From an uncultured Clostridia bacterium (lineage in GTDB: Bacteria; Bacillota; Clostridia; Christensenellales; Borkfalkiaceae): a stretch of DNA of 64,000 bases. Below, in pieces: positions 58,796 through 64,000 of this stretch (position 1 is its first letter; every line of letters begins with the position of its first letter). The position numbers were made by a program, and so were the translations under genes. The DNA is taken from NCBI GenBank assembly GCA_944336975.1, contig CALVLH010000003.1, positions 85,809-149,808 of the forward strand, in the 5' to 3' direction. The notes beneath the pieces are model-generated. The model was not told the DNA's origin and searched no databases. It worked only from the letters and a program-made list of their open reading frames with translations.

Positions 58796-59665
58796 ATGAC
58801 CGTACAGGAGGCGGAGCGCTCCGTCATCAAAAAATTCCGCAAGGAGATCTGGTGTCCCTTCGTGCAGAGCGTGAAGAAGTACGAGCTCATCTCGGAGGGG
58901 GACAGGATCGCCGTGTGCATCTCGGGCGGGAAGGATTCCTTCCTGCTCGCAAAATGTATGCAGGAGATCCAACGGCACGGGCAGATGCGTTTTGATCTGG
59001 AATTCATCGTCATGGATCCCGGCTATGCGCCCCGCAACCGCGCCCTCATCGAAGAAAATGCGGAAAGATTGGGCGTTCCCGTGCATATCTTTGAGAGCGA
59101 TATCTTTGAGGTGGTCACGGCGGCGGGCGGCGGCTCGCCCTGCTATCTCTGCGCGCGGATGCGGCGGGGATATCTGTATGAATTCGCCAAACAGTGCGGC
59201 TGCAACAAGATCGCGCTCGGACATCATTTCGACGACGTGGTCGAAACGGCGCTTTTGAGTATGTTCTACGGCGCGGAGATCAAGACCATGATGCCCAAAC
59301 TGCATTCGACGAGCCACCCCGGCATGGAGCTCATCCGTCCGATGTATTCGGTGCGGGAAGAGGACATCAAAGCATGGGCGAAATATAACGGGCTGACCTT
59401 CCTGAACTGTGCCTGCCGCTTTACCGAGCAGGTCGAAAGCAGGGAAGAGGAGAGCAAACGCAAGGAGATCAAGGAGCTCATCCGCACGCTTCGGGGCAAT
59501 TACTCGGAGATCGACAAAAATATCTTCCGAAGCCTGCACAACGTCAATCTCGATTCGGTCATCGGCTGGCGCAAGGGCGGCGAACGGGGGAGTTTTCTCG
59601 ACCGTTACGGCGAATGCGCGCAGGAGGATGAAAAAATATCCGCCCGACCGCCCGCAGATACTTGA
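58796..59665 (+). CDS. TtcA-like PP-loop ATPase (tRNA thiolation family)
   Basis: The 289-residue protein has the PP-loop SGGKDSFLL (about 43-51), a CxxC pair in SPCYLCARMRRG (about 117-128), HHFDDVVETALLSMFYG, and a downstream NCACRF. This layout is that of TtcA-type enzymes, which thiolate tRNA using an Fe-S cluster held by three Cys. The target position is not certain; C32 thiolation is the model, but Clostridia have several paralogues. It starts one base after the preceding stop and is cotranscribed with the reductase-like gene. Confidence 0.85.
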   Translation: MTVQEAERSVIKKFRKEIWCPFVQSVKKYELISEGDRIAVCISGGKDSFLLAKCMQEIQRHGQMRFDLEFIVMDPGYAPRNRALIEENAERLGVPVHIFESDIFEVVTAAGGGSPCYLCARMRRGYLYEFAKQCGCNKIALGHHFDDVVETALLSMFYGAEIKTMMPKLHSTSHPGMELIRPMYSVREEDIKAWAKYNGLTFLNCACRFTEQVESREEESKRKEIKELIRTLRGNYSEIDKNIFRSLHNVNLDSVIGWRKGGERGSFLDRYGECAQEDEKISARPPADT

Positions 59666-59690
59666 AATTGCGGCAAAAAAATAGTATAAT
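59662..59690 (+). promoter_or_regulatory. Promoter of the small Cys-cluster gene
   Basis: TTGAAA at 59662-59667 (overlapping the previous stop region), a 17-bp spacer and TATAAT at 59685-59690. Confidence 0.82.
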
Positions 59691-59716
59691 GACAGTGTGG
59701 ACAGGGGGATACGCAA

Positions 59717-60109
59717 ATGACGTTTGAACAGTTGCAGAAATATCTGGACGAAGACAAGTGGATCGAAAGTTCCCTGCGCGGCGTGGATATGTGCGGGAGA
59801 TACGCCCGCTGCCGCTATTGCGACCGCGGCGCGAGTTATCCCTGCGCGCGGGCGCACAATAAGCTGATCGAGATGAGAGCCGCTTCCGTTCCCGACGCGA
59901 TCCCTTCGTGGCTGTTGTCCGAACCGCCCGTAAAAAAGAAGTTCGGTACAGAGATCGCGACGGAGCCGCCGATGGCACCCATGTCCGAGGGTAAGAGAAA
60001 ATGGACGAAATGGAAGGCACCCGTGTCCGCGGAACCCGCGGCGGAGAGCGACGGGGAAGAGGGCGCGGGAAAGGGCGTTCGCCTGTTTGTCCTGCGCAAA
60101 AAATCCTGA
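59717..60109 (+). CDS. Small protein with C-x5-C-x2-C-x7-C module
   Basis: The 130-residue protein has an N-terminal module (about 3-60) with DEDKWIESSLRGVDMCGRY and four Cys spaced C-x5-C-x2-C-x7-C ending PCARA, the same as in the 50005-50784 protein. The remainder is basic and Pro/Glu-rich with no recognised fold. There is no signal peptide. The module may bind Zn or Fe-S. The promoter is strong; GGGGG lies 10 nt upstream of the ATG. Confidence 0.75.
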   Translation: MTFEQLQKYLDEDKWIESSLRGVDMCGRYARCRYCDRGASYPCARAHNKLIEMRAASVPDAIPSWLLSEPPVKKKFGTEIATEPPMAPMSEGKRKWTKWKAPVSAEPAAESDGEEGAGKGVRLFVLRKKS

Positions 60110-60132
60110 CCGATCGCATCCGACGGAAAAGA

Positions 60133-60147
60133 CCGCCCGACGGGCGG
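60133..60147 (+). terminator. Possible terminator of the 59717 gene
   Basis: CCGCCC-GAC-GGGCGG hairpin without a T-run. Confidence 0.4.
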
Positions 60148-60187
60148 CGAACGATAAATATTTGAAGAAGGAGATTGTTTTTATTTT

Positions 60188-61234
60188 ATGATAGGGCTAT
60201 TGATTGCCTTGGTCATACTTGTGTTCTTATCCGCGTTTTTCTCGGCGACGGAAACCGCGTACACGAGTTTCAGCACCGTTCGGATGCGCCGCTTCGCGCA
60301 AAAGAAGAGAACAGCGCGGCTCGCGCTCAAGATGAGCGAAAATTACAACAAGGTCCTCACGACCTTGCTCATCGGGAATAACATCGTCAATATCACGGCG
60401 GCGTCCATCGCCACCGTGATCTTTACGCATTATTGGGGCGATTTCGGCGTGACGCTTTCCACGATCGTGCTTACCGTGGTCGTGCTCATCTTCGGCGAGA
60501 TCACGCCCAAGACGCTGTCCAAGGAGATGGCGGAAAAATTTGCCTGCTTCGCGGCGTATCCGCTTTATTTCTGCACCGTCATCTTCACGCCTCTGACCTT
60601 GCTGTTCGGGCTGTGGAAAAAGTTCATCTTCTTTATTTTCCGCCTCAATAAAAAACAGCCCAAGATCACTGAGCAGGAGTTCAAGATGATCGTCTCCGAC
60701 GTCAAGGACGAAGGGGTGCTCAACGCGACCGAGCACGAGCTCATCAACAAGACGTTGCGCTATGACGAATTGCACGTCGGTTCCTGCATGATCCCGCTCG
60801 ACCGCGTGATCGCCGTCGACGTGCGCGCCAATCCCCGCGCGGTATTCAAGCTCTTCCGCGAGACCAATTTCTCGCGCATCCCCGTGTATAAGGGGAGCAA
60901 GCCCAACATCGTGGGCGTGCTTTACCGCGCGGACTTTTATGAAAATATGCTCGCGGGCAGGGAGAATTTCGAAAACATCATCCGCCCCGTGTCGTGGACT
61001 TCCGTCGACGTGAAGCTCTCCGAGCTCATGAAGCGGATGCAGCAGATGAAAGAACACATGGCGATGGTCGGCAAGAGCGGCGACGCGATGGGGCTGATCA
61101 CGCGCGAAGATATGGTGGAAGAACTGGTCGGCGGCATCGACGACAAGTACGATATGACGCCCGTCACCGAACCTCTCGTTCCCGTCGTTCCCGAAAAGGA
61201 AGAGACGGACGAGGAGGAAGAAGAGGAAGAATGA
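60188..61234 (+). CDS. CNNM/CorC-type membrane protein (DUF21 plus CBS)
   Basis: The 348-residue protein has a DUF21 membrane domain (about 1-135; FFSATETAYTSF, LLIGNNIVNI, FGEITPKTLSKEMAEK), then two CBS domains (about 190-320). It lacks the C-terminal CorC/HlyC domain of longer relatives and ends in an acidic Glu run. Members are linked to Mg/Co export or ion homeostasis. The nearest GGAG is about 14 nt from the ATG, farther than usual. It follows the small Cys-cluster gene without a good terminator between them. Confidence 0.9.
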   Translation: MIGLLIALVILVFLSAFFSATETAYTSFSTVRMRRFAQKKRTARLALKMSENYNKVLTTLLIGNNIVNITAASIATVIFTHYWGDFGVTLSTIVLTVVVLIFGEITPKTLSKEMAEKFACFAAYPLYFCTVIFTPLTLLFGLWKKFIFFIFRLNKKQPKITEQEFKMIVSDVKDEGVLNATEHELINKTLRYDELHVGSCMIPLDRVIAVDVRANPRAVFKLFRETNFSRIPVYKGSKPNIVGVLYRADFYENMLAGRENFENIIRPVSWTSVDVKLSELMKRMQQMKEHMAMVGKSGDAMGLITREDMVEELVGGIDDKYDMTPVTEPLVPVVPEKEETDEEEEEEE

Positions 61235-61289
61235 CGGCAGGGAGGAAGAGGGGAGCGATCCCTTTTTCTTTTTTGCGGGAGATGCAAAG

Positions 61290-62435
61290 ATGAAACTGCT
61301 CATTCCCGTCGCGGCGGGCGTGGAAGCGCCCGTCAAGCGGCAACTCACACAACTAGGATACGGCGATTGCCCTGCGGTGAACGGCAGGATCTGTCTGGAA
61401 GGGGACTGGAGCGACGTCGCGCGGCTCAACGTCTTCCTCCGTTCGGGGGAGCGCGTTCTCCTTTCTCTGGCGGAATTTCCTGCGCGGACGTTCGACGAAC
61501 TGTACGACGGCGTTTCCCGCATTCCGTGGGAGGAATATTTTACTTCGCATACGCGCATCCTCCTGGACGGGAAGTGCGTGCGGAGCGCGCTGATGGCGAT
61601 CAAGGCGGCGGGCGGCGTGGCGAAAAAGGCGATCGTCAACCGCCTGCGCGAGCGACTGGGCGCGAGGACGCTGGACGAAACGGGCGAGCGGGCGATCGTG
61701 GGCGTGTCTATCGCGGACGATCTCGCGACGATCACGCTGGATACCTCGGGCGACGGCTTGCACAAACGCGGCTATCGCGTGCTTTCCTATGACGCGCCCC
61801 TGCGCGAAACGACGGCGGCGGCGATGCTCGATCTTTCCTATTTCCGTCCCGAGAAGCCGTTCGCGGACGTGTTCTGCGGCAGCGGCACGCTGGCGATCGA
61901 GGCGGCGATGCTTGCGCTCGGCATTGCGCCGGGGGCGCGCAGGGAGTTCGATTTCACCCGCTGGAAGGGCGTGCCGCCCGTGCTTGCCGCGGCGCGGGAA
62001 GAGGCGGAGGATCTGCGCAGAAGGGATGTCGTTCCCGATATTTTTGCGGGGGATATTTCCCCGAAAGCGATTTCCGCGGCGCGCTTTCACGCGGAGCGGG
62101 CGGGCGTCGCGGAACATATCCGCTTTGCGGTTGCGGATATGCGCGATTTCACTTCCGCCGAGCGCTTCGGCATCCTCATGTCAAACCCGCCTTACGGTGA
62201 ACGTCTCTGCCGCGACGACGACCTGTTCGCGCTCTACCGCGATTTTTCCGCGATGTATCGCCGCCTGTCCGATTGGAGCTGTTATTTCCTCACCTCCTTC
62301 CGCGGGGCGGAGCGCGCGTTCGGCAGGCGCGCCGACAAGAACAGGAAACTGTACAACGCCAATCTCGAATGTTATTTCTATTCTTATCTCGGGAAAAAAC
62401 CGCCGAGACAATCGTCGCCGCAGGAAAAGAAATGA
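61290..62435 (+). CDS. THUMP-domain class I methyltransferase (RlmL/YpsC-like)
   Basis: The 381-residue protein has an N-terminal ferredoxin-like/THUMP region (1 to about 155), the hand-off motif RGYRVLSYDAPLRETTAAAML and a Rossmann methyltransferase domain. The latter has FADVFCGSGTLAIEAAM (SAM binding), AGDISPKAI and the catalytic NPPYGERL. These features match the 23S rRNA guanine-N2 methyltransferase family RlmL N-terminal half/YpsC. Substrate base is inferred from the family. ATG 61290 has GGGAGATG upstream. Confidence 0.92.
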   Translation: MKLLIPVAAGVEAPVKRQLTQLGYGDCPAVNGRICLEGDWSDVARLNVFLRSGERVLLSLAEFPARTFDELYDGVSRIPWEEYFTSHTRILLDGKCVRSALMAIKAAGGVAKKAIVNRLRERLGARTLDETGERAIVGVSIADDLATITLDTSGDGLHKRGYRVLSYDAPLRETTAAAMLDLSYFRPEKPFADVFCGSGTLAIEAAMLALGIAPGARREFDFTRWKGVPPVLAAAREEAEDLRRRDVVPDIFAGDISPKAISAARFHAERAGVAEHIRFAVADMRDFTSAERFGILMSNPPYGERLCRDDDLFALYRDFSAMYRRLSDWSCYFLTSFRGAERAFGRRADKNRKLYNANLECYFYSYLGKKPPRQSSPQEKK

Positions 62436-62473
62436 TATTGTTGTGAAATTTATTTCAAAATTGATGAAGCGGG

Positions 62474-62503
62474 TTGACAATCCGCTTTTTTCGTGTATAT
62501 AAT
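62474..62503 (+). promoter_or_regulatory. Promoter of the MarR/ABC operon
   Basis: TTGACA at 62474-62479, an 18-bp spacer and TATAAT at 62498-62503. ATTGTTTAGAGCAAT at 62511-62525 is a short inverted repeat at the expected start site, a possible operator. Confidence 0.82.
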
Positions 62504-62551
62504 TAAATGGAATTGTTTAGAGCAATACATTATACAAAGGCGGACTCGGTT

Positions 62552-63019
62552 ATGGAAATCAACGAATACCTCATCAAACTTTTTCAGATCATCAAAGATA
62601 TGGAGAGCGTCAGTCTTTTCCGCGAACGCGCCAAACTGAGCAAGACGGAATTTGCCCTGCTCCGCGAGGTCATCATCGAAGGTGAGAACGGAAAACGAAT
62701 CATCTCGTCCGAACTCGCGCGAAGGCTGGGGATCACGCGTTCGGCGGTCTCTCAGCTCGTCACGAAGATGGAAAAGGACGGCGTCGTCAAGCGCGTCGCG
62801 TCCCCGACCGATCGCAAGATCGCGTATATCGAGCTGTCCGACGAATCCCGCGCGGTATTCGAGGCGCAGTGCGCGGAAGCGAACGACATCATGGACCGCG
62901 TCGTCAGGCGCATGGGAGAGGAGCGTATCCGCGAACTCATCGCGACGTACGACGACTTTTTCGCCGCGCTTACGCAGGTACAGGAAGAAGTTAAAAAAGA
63001 GGACGCGCAAGAACGGTGA
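62552..63019 (+). CDS. MarR-family transcriptional regulator
   Basis: The 155-residue protein has the MarR layout: N-terminal helix MEINEYLIKLFQIIK, helix-turn-helix ISSELARRLGITRSAVSQLVTKME, wing DGVVKRVASPTDRKIAYIEL and a C-terminal dimerisation helix. The in-frame ATG at 62507 lies only 3 bp after the -10 element and cannot be in the transcript, so ATG 62552 is chosen. It is 27 bp upstream of the ABC transporter gene and probably represses it in response to a small ligand. Confidence 0.9.
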   Translation: MEINEYLIKLFQIIKDMESVSLFRERAKLSKTEFALLREVIIEGENGKRIISSELARRLGITRSAVSQLVTKMEKDGVVKRVASPTDRKIAYIELSDESRAVFEAQCAEANDIMDRVVRRMGEERIRELIATYDDFFAALTQVQEEVKKEDAQER

Positions 63020-63046
63020 TCTCTTTTGCATGGAGAGAAAAGGGAA

Positions 63047-64000
63047 ATGCTGAAATTAGTCGATATTACCAAGGAATATAAAGTTGCCGACAGCAGCGTG
63101 AAAGCGCTCAAGGGCGTCAGTCTGGAATTTCGCAGAAATGAATTTGTCTGCGTGCTGGGACCTTCCGGATGCGGAAAAACGACGCTTCTCAACATCATCG
63201 GCGGACTCGATCATTACACGAGCGGCGACCTGCTCATTCAGGGCAGATCCACCAAGAACTTTAAAGACAGAGACTGGGACGTATACCGCAATCATAAGAT
63301 CGGGTTCATCTTTCAGTCTTATAATCTTATCCCGCACCAGACGGTGCTCGCAAACGTCGAGATCGCGCTTACGATCGGCGGCGTGGGCAAAGAGGAGCGC
63401 CGCGCCCGAGCGAAACAGGCGCTTGAACGGGTGGGGTTGGGAGAAGAACTCAACAAGCGTCCCAATCAGCTTTCGGGCGGACAGATGCAGCGCGTCGCGA
63501 TTGCGCGCGCCCTCGTCAACAATCCCGCCATCCTGCTCGCCGACGAGCCGACGGGTGCGCTCGACAGCGAAACGAGCGTGCAGATCATGGATCTCATCCG
63601 CGAGATCTCGGGCGAACGCCTGGTCATCATGGTCACGCATAATCCCGAACTTGCGGAAAAGTACGCTTCCCGTATCGTCCGCCTCAAAGACGGGCTGGTC
63701 GAATCGGACAGCGATCCTTACGACGACACGGAAGCGCGGGAACAGCGCCGCGCGGAATACGAGGCACGCAAATCGGAGGCGGCAAAAAACGGTAAGACTT
63801 TCTGCGCGAAGAAGAAGCAGAGCGCGAGCATGAATTTCTCCACGTCGCTCGCCCTTTCCGCGCGCAATCTCATGAGCAAAAAAGGCAGGAGCATCGTCAC
63901 GTCCATCGCGGGGAGCATCGGCATCATCAGCGTATGCCTCGTGCTGGCGCTCTCGAGCGGGTTTTCATCGTATATCCGTAAGACGGAAGAGGATATGCTC
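63047..64000 (+). CDS. ABC transporter ATPase fused to permease (MacB-like), cut by window edge
   Basis: The visible 318 residues contain an ABC domain with Walker A GPSGCGKTT (about 38-46), LSGGQMQRVAIARAL and LLADEPTGALDSET. A charged linker follows, then SLALSARNLMSKKGRSIVTSIAGSIGII, the first membrane segment of a FtsX/MacB-type permease on the same chain. The gene continues beyond base 64000. Such fusions export peptides, lipoproteins or antimicrobials, or mediate resistance; control by the adjacent MarR protein fits a resistance role. Confidence 0.9.
   Translation, partial: MLKLVDITKEYKVADSSVKALKGVSLEFRRNEFVCVLGPSGCGKTTLLNIIGGLDHYTSGDLLIQGRSTKNFKDRDWDVYRNHKIGFIFQSYNLIPHQTVLANVEIALTIGGVGKEERRARAKQALERVGLGEELNKRPNQLSGGQMQRVAIARALVNNPAILLADEPTGALDSETSVQIMDLIREISGERLVIMVTHNPELAEKYASRIVRLKDGLVESDSDPYDDTEAREQRRAEYEARKSEAAKNGKTFCAKKKQSASMNFSTSLALSARNLMSKKGRSIVTSIAGSIGIISVCLVLALSSGFSSYIRKTEEDML

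Noticed and set aside
62507-62551. ATG 62507 as start of the second MarR gene
   Set aside because: It lies 3 bp after the -10 element, upstream of or at the transcription start, so the downstream ATG 62552 is used.

Overview
The window looks like a piece of a GC-rich (roughly mid-50s percent G+C, judged by eye) Bacillota chromosome of the class Clostridia. The evidence is a spo0A-type regulator, the conserved Asp23-fakA-recG and ftsK-rimO-pgsA-cinA-recA...rny gene orders, an Rnf complex, lipoprotein signal peptides, SigA-type promoters with 17-bp spacers, strong Shine-Dalgarno sites and many rho-independent terminators. An uncultured gut lineage near Christensenellales would fit, but that placement is only inference. 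No phage, transposase, CRISPR array or rRNA was seen.

Layout. 1-4.1 kb: end of an Asp23/Gls24 gene, fatty acid kinase fakA and recG. 4.1-6.4 kb: tmRNA (ssrA), tRNA-Val(CAC), an AT-rich orphan gene and a repeat-rich non-coding stretch with a 187-bp inverted-repeat element. 6.4-9 kb: zinc-ribbon and SPFH membrane genes read from back-to-back promoters. 9.2-15.7 kb: one giant BspA-like leucine-rich-repeat lipoprotein gene. 16-24 kb: dinB, a YugP-like protein without its zinc motif, an SCP2-like gene with a class III aminotransferase, a MarR/CMD-cupin/flavodoxin operon and tRNA-Arg(CCT). 24-30 kb: a polysaccharide deacetylase, glutamate dehydrogenase, a lipoprotein, a decayed DUF368 gene and an ABC-F ATPase. 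30-43.5 kb: spo0A, ftsK, rimO, pgsA, cinA, recA, nadE, a GH1 glycosidase and rny. 43.5-46.2 kb: a 22 percent cysteine microprotein, a YitT protein, a CPBP protease and tRNA-Ser(GGA). 46.4-57.8 kb: flavin-based electron transfer genes. 57.9-64 kb: a thioredoxin-reductase-like flavoprotein, a TtcA-like PP-loop enzyme, a small Cys-cluster protein, a CNNM-type protein, a THUMP methyltransferase, a MarR regulator and the start of a MacB-like ABC transporter.

How the genes work together. The most coherent system is redox. The rnfCDGEAB operon, headed by a Gx-transporter-like gene, encodes a ferredoxin:NAD+ oxidoreductase. A separate locus encodes an FMN-binding lipoprotein, the flavin transferase ApbE that would attach FMN to it and to RnfG/RnfD, and a NusG-domain-II membrane protein. 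The RnfG homologue is about three times the usual length: its ordinary domain is followed by three near-identical FMN-binding-like repeats, each with an SGAS acceptor-like motif. Next to the Rnf operon, divergently transcribed, is a thioredoxin-reductase homologue without an NADPH-binding motif, resembling ferredoxin-dependent reductases.

The strongest anomalies are that RnfG, a Spo0A whose phospho-acceptor Asp is Ser56, a YugP homologue whose HEXXH is replaced, a tmRNA with an Arg-rich tag, the Cys-rich microprotein, and two otherwise unrelated proteins sharing a C-x5-C-x2-C-x7-C module.
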